In this document: one piece after another, positions 35,886 to 43,950 of the stretch | How the letters are laid out: each line of letters opens with the position of its first letter | Position numbering within the stretch: the first letter of the stretch is position 1 | Assembly: GCA_035477595.1 (NCBI GenBank) | Contig: DATIKM010000112.1 | Location: 1 to 58,616 of the forward strand | DNA: 58,616 nucleotides | Origin: DATIKM01 sp035477595 | GTDB taxonomy: Bacteria; Armatimonadota; Chthonomonadetes; Chthonomonadales; CAJBBX01 | Reading direction: 5' to 3' | Notes under the pieces: model-generated | What the model was told of the DNA's origin: nothing | Seen by the model: the letters and a program-made list of their open reading frames with translations, nothing else | Databases searched by the model: none | Translations under genes and position numbers: made by a program

Positions 35886-37139
35886 TCAAGGGAGCCTGGC
35901 GATAGCCGGCCGGCGCGCAAGAAGCGCGATGGACGCGGCTAGCAGCACGCTCGCGCCCGCCGCCAGGGCAAAGGGCACGCCCATTCGCTGCGCTACCAGG
36001 CCGGCGATGAACGCGCCGATCGGCTGCATGCCAGCCATCGCGAACATGTGCAAGGACACGGCGCGCCCGCTAAAGCCTGGCGGCGCCAGCGTCTGCGTCA
36101 GCGTGTTGGCGGTCGCGAGTTGGCTGACGGCTGCCACGCCGATCAGCACGAAGATCGCCAGCGCCGCCTCGAACCGGTTGACATGCGCCAGCAAGAACAG
36201 CGCGACTGAGAACGCCAGCGCCCCCGCAACCATGAGGGCGCCACGCCTGCGGGCCTGCGCGAATCGACCGACGCAGTAGGCGCCCATCAGCGCGCCGACC
36301 CCAATGGCTGAGAAAAGATAGCCGTACCGTCGGTCGCCTTCGTATACCCCGAGCCGGTCCTGCGCGATCGCGGGCATTAGGGTGCTGTACACCGAGAAGG
36401 CCGACAGGCTGGTAGCCGCAGTCAGGAGGAGCACGGTCTTCTGCGTCGGATTGGCTGCAACGCTGCGCATACCCTCGGCGAAGCCCGCCAGCACGTTCTC
36501 GGAGGGCTCCATCGGCACCCTGATCGTCGTTCGTACGCACAGCACGGCAACGATGATCGCCGCGAAGCTGAGCGCGTTCGTCAGAAAGCACCACGCGGGG
36601 CCGAACTGGGTGTAGAGCACGCTCCCGATGGCCGGGCCCAGAACGCGAGCCACGTTGAACGCTGCGGACTGCAGCGCCACGCCCGATGCCAGGTCCTCGG
36701 GACCCACCATGTCGTGTATGATGCTCTGGCGCGCCGGCCCGTCCACGGCGAAGACGACGCCCGACACGAACGAGACCGTCAGAATGTGCCAGAACTGGAC
36801 CAGGCCCGTCGCCGTCAGCGCCGTCAGGGCGAGCGCATTGAGCGCGAACAGAGACTGGGTGAGCAGCACCGCTCGCCGGCGGTCAACCCGGTCCGCGATG
36901 GCGCCGCCGAAGAGCATCAGCGCCAACGTCGGCAGCCCGCCCACCAGGCCCACCAGGCCCAGCGCCTCCGTGGAGCCAGTGCGTTCGTAGACGAAGAGGC
37001 CCATCGCCACGATCTGGACCCAACTGCCGACGAAGGATACGCACGCGCCGATCCAGTAGAGGCGGAAGTCCCGGTGGCGAAGCGCCGAGAACGCTCCTCG
37101 CGCGGCGGATGAGGGGTCGTCGATGGGGTAGTCCGCCAT
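35886..37139 (-). CDS. MFS transporter (EntS/MFS_3-type exporter)
   Basis: 417 aa, 12 predicted helices. Typical elements: FSALRHRDFRLYWIGACVSF at the start, WVQIVAMGLFVYERTGS, GGAIADRVDRRRAVLLTQSL (motif A between helices 2 and 3), DGPARQSIIHDMVGPEDLAS (a hallmark of the MFS_3 / enterobactin-exporter group) and SAAFNVARVLGPAIGS. The ATG at 37139 has GGAAGGAG upstream. Divergent from the histidine kinase (101-bp gap). The substrate is probably a small molecule or siderophore-like compound, but nothing local tells which. Confidence 0.92.
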   Translation of the reverse strand: MADYPIDDPSSAARGAFSALRHRDFRLYWIGACVSFVGSWVQIVAMGLFVYERTGSTEALGLVGLVGGLPTLALMLFGGAIADRVDRRRAVLLTQSLFALNALALTALTATGLVQFWHILTVSFVSGVVFAVDGPARQSIIHDMVGPEDLASGVALQSAAFNVARVLGPAIGSVLYTQFGPAWCFLTNALSFAAIIVAVLCVRTTIRVPMEPSENVLAGFAEGMRSVAANPTQKTVLLLTAATSLSAFSVYSTLMPAIAQDRLGVYEGDRRYGYLFSAIGVGALMGAYCVGRFAQARRRGALMVAGALAFSVALFLLAHVNRFEAALAIFVLIGVAAVSQLATANTLTQTLAPPGFSGRAVSLHMFAMAGMQPIGAFIAGLVAQRMGVPFALAAGASVLLAASIALLARRPAIARLP

Positions 37140-37164
37140 GCGACGCAGGGCTCCTTCCGCGGCG

Positions 37165-37170
37165 ATTATA
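37165..37170 (-). promoter_or_regulatory. -10 box for the MFS gene
   Basis: A perfect TATAAT on the minus strand 26 bp before the MFS ATG, predicting a leader of about 20 nt that includes GGAAGGAG. No convincing -35 sits 17 nt further upstream. Confidence 0.4.
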
Positions 37171-37205
37171 CCGTAGCGTCGCTGTAGCGATGGGCGGGGC
37201 TCGCC

Positions 37206-37235
37206 TTGTGGCACGCGTTCGCGGACGGCTATAAT
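37206..37235 (+). promoter_or_regulatory. Promoter placed directly on the histidine kinase start codon
   Basis: TTGTGG (37206-37211), an 18-nt spacer and a perfect TATAAT (37230-37235). The ATG at 37241 begins only 5 bases after the -10, so transcription would start at or inside the start codon, and there is no RBS. This is the arrangement of leaderless genes. Confidence 0.62.
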
Positions 37236-37240
37236 GCGGC

Positions 37241-39007
37241 ATGGACCGCCCTGGCGCCGAGCACGCCGACCACGGTCGGCGCTCCGGATTCGTTGAGACC
37301 CTCCACGAGTTGTTCCGTGACGCGGTGCGCTTCGGGGCCACGCCCGATCTCCTTGAGCGAGTGCTGGGCGCCGCGATGCGTTTCGTGAACGGCACGCGCG
37401 CGTTCCTCGCACTGGTTGATCGTGAGACGGCCGAGATGACGGTCGCCTGCACCGCGGGCGACGGCTGGACCGAGGAGGGCAAGCGACTCCGTCTGCACCT
37501 GGCGCAAGAGACCAACCGCGGCATAACTGGGCACGTGGCGATCACATCGCAGCCCTACGTGACTGGCGACACCAGTCGCGATCCGTACTACCTGCCGTTC
37601 TTCAGTGATGCGATCAGCGAGATCGCCGTGCCTGTACTGGGCATGACGGGCCACGCCGCGGGCGTCATCAATGTCGAGAGCAACGTGCCCAATGCCTTCG
37701 ATTCACAGGACTGCGCACGACTGGTCGCGATTGCGCAGGCCGCCTCCGTCGCGCTGGGCCTCGACGGCTTCCGTGCACGCGAAACGGCCCTCATCGAGAT
37801 AGGGACCAGCCTGAACACCACGCTTGAGACGGGCGCCCTCATGCGCAAGGTGGTCGACGAGGCCGCCGAGGCGCTGAAGTACGAAGGGTGCTCTGTGTTC
37901 CTGCTGGACCCCAACACCAACCGGCTCGTCCTCAGGGCTTCGCACCGAGCGCTGGCAGAGGGAGTGGGCGTCGCCTCGTACGCACTCGGGGAGGGCATCA
38001 CCGGCTGGGTGGCGATGCACGGCGCCCCGCAGCGGCTCGACCACCCGCAGCAGGATCCCCGGTGGGTGGGACGCCACACGGAGATGCCCGCCGATCAGAT
38101 CGGTGCGCTGCTCGTGGTGCCAATCATCAGCCGGGACCGCGTGATCGGCGTGCTGCGGGTAGTGCGGTCGCGCAGCCACTCGCCGTGGTTCTCCAACCGC
38201 TTCACCGAGGCCGACGAGCGCGTCCTGACCACGATTGCGAGCCAGCTCGGCTCAGCGCTGGAAAACGCGGCCAGTTTCCAGCGACTGGTGCGCGCGGAGC
38301 GCATGGCGGCATGGGGCGAGCTCTCGGCGAAGTCGGCGCACATGATCGGGAACCGCACCTTCGCGCTTAAGGGCGACCTGAACGAGCTGCGACACCTGCT
38401 CGAGACGGGCTCCCGCGAGGGGTGTGCAGAAGAGCTGGAGCTCGTGGCCAGCATGGAGAGGGGAATCGCGCGCCTGGAGGAGATTCTGCGCGAGTTCCGC
38501 GACTTCGTGATGGCCACGCAGATCACGCTCGCGGACGCGGACATCAACCAGGCGATCCGCGAGGTGGTCGCGGAGTTCTGCCCGCGCCGGTCTGCGGTTG
38601 CTCTTGAGATGGACCTCGCGGAGGACCTCCCGCCCGTCCGCTGCGACGTCGCAAAACTGAAGCGGGCGTTTGCCGAGCTCGTGGAGAACGCGATCAGCTT
38701 CCAACCGCAGGGCGGAGGGCTGCGGGTCGCCAGCCGACGCGTGCCACCCGAGGAGCGTCTTGGCGCGCGCCTTGCGCCGGGACGAGCCTACATCGAAGTC
38801 CAGTTTGCCGACTCTGGCCCGGGTGTCCCGGAGGAGCTGAAGAGCCGCATCTTCCAGCCCTTCTTCACCTCGCGGACGAAGGGCATGGGCCTTGGACTGA
38901 GCATCGTGAAGGGCATCGTTGACGCGCACCATGGCCTCCTCCGCGAGGTGGGTGGGGTCGGCGAGGGGGCGCGGTTTGTGATCATCCTGCCGGTACGCGG
39001 GCGCTGA
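37241..39007 (+). CDS. GAF-domain sensor histidine kinase
   Basis: 588 aa, no membrane helix, so cytoplasmic sensing. Two GAF domains: about residues 30-170 (FVNGTRAFLALVDRETAEMT; GITGHVAITSQPYVTGD) and 190-345 (EGCSVFLLDPNTNRLVLRAS; LGEGITGWVAMHGAPQRLDH). A dimerisation helix with the presumed phospho-His at residue 367 (AWGELSAKSAHMIGNRTFAL) has a His-Met rather than the usual His-Glu/Asp pair. The HATPase domain shows AELVENAISFQPQGGG (N box), FADSGPGVPEELKSRIF (G1) and MGLGLSIVKGIVDAHHG (G2). A stand-alone receiver follows after 55 bp as its probable partner. The ATG at 37241 is favoured by the promoter position; a later ATG (residue 46) would cut the GAF domain. Confidence 0.92.
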   Translation: MDRPGAEHADHGRRSGFVETLHELFRDAVRFGATPDLLERVLGAAMRFVNGTRAFLALVDRETAEMTVACTAGDGWTEEGKRLRLHLAQETNRGITGHVAITSQPYVTGDTSRDPYYLPFFSDAISEIAVPVLGMTGHAAGVINVESNVPNAFDSQDCARLVAIAQAASVALGLDGFRARETALIEIGTSLNTTLETGALMRKVVDEAAEALKYEGCSVFLLDPNTNRLVLRASHRALAEGVGVASYALGEGITGWVAMHGAPQRLDHPQQDPRWVGRHTEMPADQIGALLVVPIISRDRVIGVLRVVRSRSHSPWFSNRFTEADERVLTTIASQLGSALENAASFQRLVRAERMAAWGELSAKSAHMIGNRTFALKGDLNELRHLLETGSREGCAEELELVASMERGIARLEEILREFRDFVMATQITLADADINQAIREVVAEFCPRRSAVALEMDLAEDLPPVRCDVAKLKRAFAELVENAISFQPQGGGLRVASRRVPPEERLGARLAPGRAYIEVQFADSGPGVPEELKSRIFQPFFTSRTKGMGLGLSIVKGIVDAHHGLLREVGGVGEGARFVIILPVRGR

Positions 39008-39062
39008 AGGGTGCGGTGGCGTCGCGAGGGCCAATCTGTCGGGCGCGAAAGGTGGCGGGCAT

Positions 39063-39503
39063 ATGGCGAGACTTCTGGTGGTCGACGACGAGGACGAAGT
39101 GCGCGAAGTGCTGGTCCGGCGCCTGAGCCGCGAGGGCTACGCGGTCACCGCGGCGGAGAGCGCGGCAGCAGCGCGCCAGGCGCTTGCAGCCTCCGATGGC
39201 TTCGACGTGGTTGTCACCGACATGTCGATGGAGCAGGCGGACAGCGGCCTCGACGTGCTGCGCGACGCCATGGCGCACGATGTCTTCACGGAGGTCATCG
39301 TGCTGACGGCCTACGGCAACGTGCAGAACGCCGTGGAATCCATGCGCCGCGGGGCGTTCGACTACCTCGAGAAGAACCTGCCAGGTGTCGACGTGCTCGA
39401 GTTGTTGATCATCAAGGTGGGGCAGGCGGTGGAGCGCCGGCGGGCGGCGGTGAACACGCTGCGACGCTTGGACACGCGCGTCTCCCGGATGACGCCGCCA
39501 TAG
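39063..39503 (+). CDS. Stand-alone response regulator receiver protein
   Basis: 146 aa, a single REC domain with no DNA-binding or enzymatic output. Acidic pocket D8/D9 (LLVVDDEDEV), phospho-acceptor D53 (VVVTDMSM), T82 (VIVLTAYGNVQNAVESMRRG) and K104 (FDYLEKN) are all present. The AYGNVQNAVESM stretch is like NtrC-class receivers. About 25 extra residues form a C-terminal helix (AVERRRAAVNTLRRLDTRVS). It lies 55 bp after the histidine kinase, so phosphotransfer between them is likely; the output must be through protein-protein contact or another regulator. The ATG at 39063 has a weak GGTGG-type RBS. Confidence 0.93.
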   Translation: MARLLVVDDEDEVREVLVRRLSREGYAVTAAESAAAARQALAASDGFDVVVTDMSMEQADSGLDVLRDAMAHDVFTEVIVLTAYGNVQNAVESMRRGAFDYLEKNLPGVDVLELLIIKVGQAVERRRAAVNTLRRLDTRVSRMTPP

Positions 39504-39687
39504 CGTCGGGCTACGGGCGGAGCCGGCAGAGGACGACGTCGCCCCAACGGTGGGCCTCCTTGCCCTGTCGCGAACCAGGCGCTGGCAGGTGTCCCGCTTC
39601 CGGCGGAGCCCGAGCCTCGCACGCAGCCTTGACGCCCACGGGGCCGCTTCCTACAATGGCGGAACTTCGGTCGGCCTGGAGGCCCGA

Positions 39688-41979
39688 ATGCCCGCGCTGA
39701 ATCTGAGCCGCACGTCGTACCGGGACCGCACCCTGGGCGGCTGGATCGGCATGGCAGCCGGGGCAACCCTGGGCGCCGCGCGGGAGGGCGCCACCGACGT
39801 TGGGCTGCTGCGAAGCTACCACGTGAGGCCGGATCAGGCCGTCGCCAGCTCCCACATCGACCTGCAGGCCCTGTCACTCCACGTCCTGCGCGCCCATGGT
39901 GCCTCCGTCGACTCGGAGATGCTGGGCGCAGCGTGGCTGAGGCACCTCCGCTACCCCTGGGACTCGTACGGCTACGGCCTGCATGCGATGCGCAGGGGCA
40001 TGCGGCCACCGATGAGCGGCGCCTACGGCAACTGGTTCGCGGAGTCGGGGTGGGCGGCGGCGCGGTCGGCCATCTGGGGCATGGTGGCCCCGGGCGACCC
40101 GCAACAGGCTGCGCAGCGCGCCTACCGCGACGCGGTGCTCGACCACGCGGGCGAGGGCGTATGGGCCGCCATGGCGTGGGCTGCCATCGTGAGCGCCGCC
40201 TATGCCGTGGACGCACCGCTCGATCTGCTGGATGTCGGCCTGGCGATGGTTCCGCGCGGCGCGCGCATCGCGCGAACGCTCGGGGCCGCCATGAGCGCCG
40301 GCAGGAGAGGGGCGCCGTTGCTTGACGCTCGCCGGCGAGTCCTGGAGGCGGCGTCCGCGAATGACCCGACGGATGCCGCGATCACCCTGGGCCTTAGCGC
40401 CGCGGGCCTGCTCTATGGCGGAGGCGCCTTCGGGCCGTCCGTGTGCACGACGGCCAACCTGGGCCACGACGCTCCGGCTGCGTGTGCCATGGTGGGCGCG
40501 CTGTGCGGCGTCCTTGCGGGGGCCTCAGGCCTGCCGGGCGAGTGGAAGGGGCCTATTGGGGACAGCGTCGTCCCGGGCTGGGGTGTCGATGGCGTAACCG
40601 GCCCCTCGAGCTACGCGCAGGCGTCGGAGTGGACTGCCGACGTGGGCGAGCGCCTCCTCGGCGCCCAGGTGACGCTCGTCGACGAGCTTCCCGCTCCCGC
40701 AGTGGCTGCTTCCGCGGCGCAGCCGTCGCCCGTGGCGCCGGTCCCGGATGCGCCGGCCAGGGCGGCGATGGCGGCCGCCGACGACGTTGACGCAGAGCTC
40801 GTGGCGCGCCTGCGCGCGCTCGAGTTAGAAGCGAGAGAGGGCCAGCCTTCGGCCGAGCGCAGACCGGACGGCGCCCTCGCACCCGCTGCCGGTCAGCCGG
40901 ATGTCGAGGCCGTCGAGCCCGATGGCGACGCGACGGAAGGGACCGCAGCGCCGGCCGATGCCGGCGACGTCCCGCTGCATCCCACGCCCAGCGAGGGGCT
41001 CCCATGCTCCGCGGTCGGGGCGCCAGAGGGGGTGGAGCCTCCGGCGGCGCCTGTGGAGCCGCCGGTCGGGTTGGCTTACCTCTGCGCCAACGACGCCATC
41101 CGACCTCTGTGGCTCGCTCCGCCGCGTGTCGCCTCGTTCCGCGCCGGGCAGTTCGAGGTCGAGGTCGACTACGGGGATGGGGGGCCTGTCATCGTCCCGG
41201 AGGAAGCGACGAGCCTGACGGTGCGCGTGCGCAACACTGGGGACCGCGCCTTCGTGGGCCTGGTGCAGATGGCGCCGCCCGCGGGCTGGCAGATCGCGGT
41301 GCCGGGCGCTCAGGGGCAACGGCAGACGCTCGCGCCGGGTGGCTCGGCGCGGTTCGGCTTCGTCGTGCGCTGCCCGGAGGGCGCGGAGATGAGGCACACG
41401 AACGCTCTCACCCTGGTCGTGTCGCCAGAGAGCGAAGCTCCGAGCACGTGCGAGTTGCCCATGCTCGCCGGCCACTGCTGGTGGGTCGCCGGGCCGCTGA
41501 CGAACGTTGGCGAGAAGGGCTTCGACAAGCACTACGAGCCGGAGGATCACCTTGAGGCCGATGCCCGGTTCCTGACGAGGTCGGGCGGTCTGGCCGGCTG
41601 GGAGAAGCGGGCGTACAAGACGGAGGACCTGGACCTCGAGCCCATGCTCGCGGGGTTGCCTGGTGTCGTCTACGCGCGCACGACGCTGGTGATGCCATCC
41701 GCGATGGATGCGCGCGTGGTGGCCCACACGAACGACGCCGTGCGTGTCTGGGTGAACAGACGCCTGGTGATCGCGCGCCACTCGCACGAGCCCTATCGGC
41801 CCACTCTTGGCTACGGCCCTGTCCAGGCCGACATCGCGCTGCGTCAGGGCCCGAACGACATTCTGGTGAAGGCCGTGGCGGATAGGGCAGGATACCGGCT
41901 GTCGATCTGCGTCGCAGACCGCGAGGGGCGGGCGCTCGCCGACCGCGGTGACGCTCGCTGGCTGCCGCCCTGCGCGTGA
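39688..41979 (+). CDS. ADP-ribosylglycohydrolase-fold protein with altered metal motifs and C-terminal beta domains
   Basis: 763 aa; ATG at 39688 with GGAGG 5 nt upstream. Residues 1-~330 match the ARH helical fold: RDRTLGGWIGMAAGATLGAA, SGAYGNWFAESGWAAARSAI, MVAPGDPQQAAQRAYRDAVL, DHAGEGVWAAMAWAAIVSAA and VCTTANLGHDAPAACAMVGA. Two canonical metal motifs look eroded: the first Asp-Asp-Thr region reads ASSHIDLQA, and the C-terminal Asp-Thr-Asp region reads GHDAPAA. After an acidic Ala/Pro-rich linker (~340-450) come a NEW3/CARDB-like beta sandwich (ATSLTVRVRNTGDRAFVGLV) and another beta-rich domain that ends at the C-terminus. No signal peptide. It may bind rather than hydrolyse ADP-ribosyl ligands. 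Confidence 0.75.
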   Translation: MPALNLSRTSYRDRTLGGWIGMAAGATLGAAREGATDVGLLRSYHVRPDQAVASSHIDLQALSLHVLRAHGASVDSEMLGAAWLRHLRYPWDSYGYGLHAMRRGMRPPMSGAYGNWFAESGWAAARSAIWGMVAPGDPQQAAQRAYRDAVLDHAGEGVWAAMAWAAIVSAAYAVDAPLDLLDVGLAMVPRGARIARTLGAAMSAGRRGAPLLDARRRVLEAASANDPTDAAITLGLSAAGLLYGGGAFGPSVCTTANLGHDAPAACAMVGALCGVLAGASGLPGEWKGPIGDSVVPGWGVDGVTGPSSYAQASEWTADVGERLLGAQVTLVDELPAPAVAASAAQPSPVAPVPDAPARAAMAAADDVDAELVARLRALELEAREGQPSAERRPDGALAPAAGQPDVEAVEPDGDATEGTAAPADAGDVPLHPTPSEGLPCSAVGAPEGVEPPAAPVEPPVGLAYLCANDAIRPLWLAPPRVASFRAGQFEVEVDYGDGGPVIVPEEATSLTVRVRNTGDRAFVGLVQMAPPAGWQIAVPGAQGQRQTLAPGGSARFGFVVRCPEGAEMRHTNALTLVVSPESEAPSTCELPMLAGHCWWVAGPLTNVGEKGFDKHYEPEDHLEADARFLTRSGGLAGWEKRAYKTEDLDLEPMLAGLPGVVYARTTLVMPSAMDARVVAHTNDAVRVWVNRRLVIARHSHEPYRPTLGYGPVQADIALRQGPNDILVKAVADRAGYRLSICVADREGRALADRGDARWLPPCA

Positions 41980-42007
41980 CGGCGCCTCCGCGCGGGGCCG
42001 GTGGCGG

Positions 42008-42036
42008 TTGCGCGCGCGTTGAGCGCTCGGTATAAT
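42008..42036 (+). promoter_or_regulatory. Promoter of the cinA-thpR-recA operon, with palindrome at the start point
   Basis: TTGCGC (42008-42013), 17-nt spacer, TATAAT (42031-42036). Immediately downstream, 42037-42046 is the palindrome GTGCGCGCAC, at the expected transcription start. GGAGG at 42051-42055 serves the TTG start of cinA. Confidence 0.7.
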
Positions 42037-42065
42037 GTGCGCGCACCAGCGGAGGTTTGCTCACC

Positions 42066-43319
42066 TTGCGTGCGGAGATCGTCTCGGTCGGTACCGAGTT
42101 GCTGATGGGCCAGACGGTCGACACGAATGCTGCACACCTTGGTCAGGCGCTGGCCGACCTGGGCATCTCCGTCTACCGACGCCAGACGGTGGGCGACAAC
42201 CACGATCGAATGCTCGCGGCGTTTCGCTCGGCGCTCGCTGAGAACGACATCGTGTTCGCGATTGGCGGCCTCGGTCCCACGATGGACGACATCACGCGGG
42301 ACGTCCTCGCGGAAGCGATGGACGACGAGCTTCGCGTCGACGAGTCGATCGTGGTGCGGCTCCGGCGGTTCTTCGAGAGTCGGGGCCTGCCCGTGCTGGC
42401 CAGCAACCTGCGCCAGGCATGGGTGCCGACGCACGGTCGCGCTCTCCAGAACCCGAACGGTACTGCGCCCGGGCTCCTCTTCGAGAACTGCGGCAAGATC
42501 GCCATCGCCCTGCCGGGGCCGCCCGGCGAGTTCCTCCCAATGCTGGCGAACGAGGTCGTCCCGTACCTGCGCGCGAAGGCGGGAGGCCGAACCATTTGTT
42601 CGCGGGTCGTACGCATCTGCGGGCTCGGCGAGTCGATCGTGGAGGATCGCGTCCGCGATCTGATGCTATCTAGCAACCCTACGGTGGCTCCCTACGCTAA
42701 GGTCGGAGAGGTGCACCTGCGCGTGTCGGCTATGCACGACGATCCCGCGGTGGCTGCGCGGCTGTGCGAGGAGCGGGTGTCAGCGATTGCGGAGCGGCTG
42801 GGGTCGCATGTGTACGCCTACGACGACGAGGCCCTGGAGGCGGCCGTGGTGCACGCGCTGAGTGCGCGAGGGGCCACCCTCGCGCTCGGCGAGTCGTGCA
42901 CCGGCGGCCAACTGGCCAGCCGGATTACGGAGGTGCCGGGCGCCTCGGAGGTGTTTCTGGGTGGCGTGGTAGCGTACTCGAACGCTGCCAAGGCCGCGCA
43001 CCTGGACGTCGACGTGGCGCTCGTCGAGCGCCACGGCGCGGTGAGCGCGGAGGTGGCTGCCGCGATGGCGGAGGGAGCGCGCGCGCGGTTCGGCGCCGAC
43101 CTGGGCATTGGCATCACCGGCGTGGCCGGACCGGGGGGAGGCTCCGATCTCAAGCCGGTTGGCACAGTCCACATAGCGCTGGCGGACGGCGCCAGCACGA
43201 TCGGCGAGCAGAACCGGTTCATCGGCGGTCGATATGACGTGCGGAGGCGCGCCACGCAAGCCGCCCTGGTCATGCTGCGCGACTGGCTGCTGCAGACGCG
43301 CGCAGCCACGATGGACTGA
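42066..43319 (+). CDS. cinA: CinA-family protein: ADP-ribose pyrophosphatase domain plus nicotinamide-nucleotide amidase (PncC)
   Basis: 417 aa. The N-terminal MoCF-type domain (residues 1-~170: RAEIVSVGTELLMGQTVDTN, FAIGGLGPTMDDITRDVLAE) acts in pyridine nucleotide repair. The middle linker domain is followed by the C-terminal PncC deamidase (~255-417: LALGESCTGGQLASRITEVP, GASEVFLGGVVAYSNAAKAA, GIGITGVAGPGGGSDLKPVG), with the catalytic Ser in ESCTGG. The TTG at 42066 is preferred, since GGAGG is 10 nt away; a TTG at 42057 is only 1 nt from it. It is first in an operon with thpR and recA, a classic association. Confidence 0.96.
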   Translation: MRAEIVSVGTELLMGQTVDTNAAHLGQALADLGISVYRRQTVGDNHDRMLAAFRSALAENDIVFAIGGLGPTMDDITRDVLAEAMDDELRVDESIVVRLRRFFESRGLPVLASNLRQAWVPTHGRALQNPNGTAPGLLFENCGKIAIALPGPPGEFLPMLANEVVPYLRAKAGGRTICSRVVRICGLGESIVEDRVRDLMLSSNPTVAPYAKVGEVHLRVSAMHDDPAVAARLCEERVSAIAERLGSHVYAYDDEALEAAVVHALSARGATLALGESCTGGQLASRITEVPGASEVFLGGVVAYSNAAKAAHLDVDVALVERHGAVSAEVAAAMAEGARARFGADLGIGITGVAGPGGGSDLKPVGTVHIALADGASTIGEQNRFIGGRYDVRRRATQAALVMLRDWLLQTRAATMD

Positions 43320-43323
43320 GCGC

Positions 43324-43905
43324 GTGCGGCTGTTCTTCGCGATAGAGCTCCCGCCGGAGCTGGTGGAGGCGGCGGCTCGCGCGCAGGCGCATATCCGTGC
43401 CGCCGTGGGGGACGACGGCGTGCGGTGGGTGCGTCCCGAGCAGATGCACCTTACACTGAAGTTTCTGGGCGAAGTGCCAGTCCAGAGGGCGCACCGCGCC
43501 GTGGATGCGGCTCACTCGGTCCGCATCGGCCACAACGTGTTCGAGCTGGCGCTCGGTGCGGTCGGTGCGTTTCCTTCTGCCTCCAGACCATCGACGCTGT
43601 GGTTGGGCATCAGCACCGGACACGATGCGGTCGTGGCTCTGGCAGGCGACCTGAACGAGGCCCTCGCCCGAGAGCGCTTCCCGGCCGATCGCCGTGCCCT
43701 GACACCTCACCTGACGATGGCGCGGGTGCGCTCCTATGCCGGCGAAGCGGCGGCCGGTCGCGCGATGGGATCCGCAGTCGTGGCGCCGACGCGGTCGGCC
43801 GCGGTTGGCCGTTTCGTGCTGATGAAGAGCACGCTCGGGCGCTCAGGCTCCGCCTACGACGTTGTCGATGCGTTCCCGCTGCGCGGCGGCGACGATATGG
43901 GATAA
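43324..43905 (+). CDS. thpR: RNA 2',3'-cyclic phosphodiesterase (2'-5' RNA ligase family)
   Basis: 193 aa of the 2H phosphoesterase superfamily. The two HxT motifs are HLTLKFLGEVP (~residue 41) and HLTMARVRSY (~131). The N-terminal strand is RLFFAIELPPELVEAAARAQ. It hydrolyses 2',3'-cyclic phosphate RNA ends and shows tRNA ligase activity in vitro. The start GTG at 43324 is 4 nt after the cinA stop; the frame runs back into cinA and that part is a shadow. The recA gene follows 45 nt downstream. Confidence 0.93.
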   Translation: MRLFFAIELPPELVEAAARAQAHIRAAVGDDGVRWVRPEQMHLTLKFLGEVPVQRAHRAVDAAHSVRIGHNVFELALGAVGAFPSASRPSTLWLGISTGHDAVVALAGDLNEALARERFPADRRALTPHLTMARVRSYAGEAAAGRAMGSAVVAPTRSAAVGRFVLMKSTLGRSGSAYDVVDAFPLRGGDDMG

Positions 43906-43950
43906 TCGGGCGGGTCCGCGTTGCCCGCGCCGCCAGGAGGAAGGACCGAC

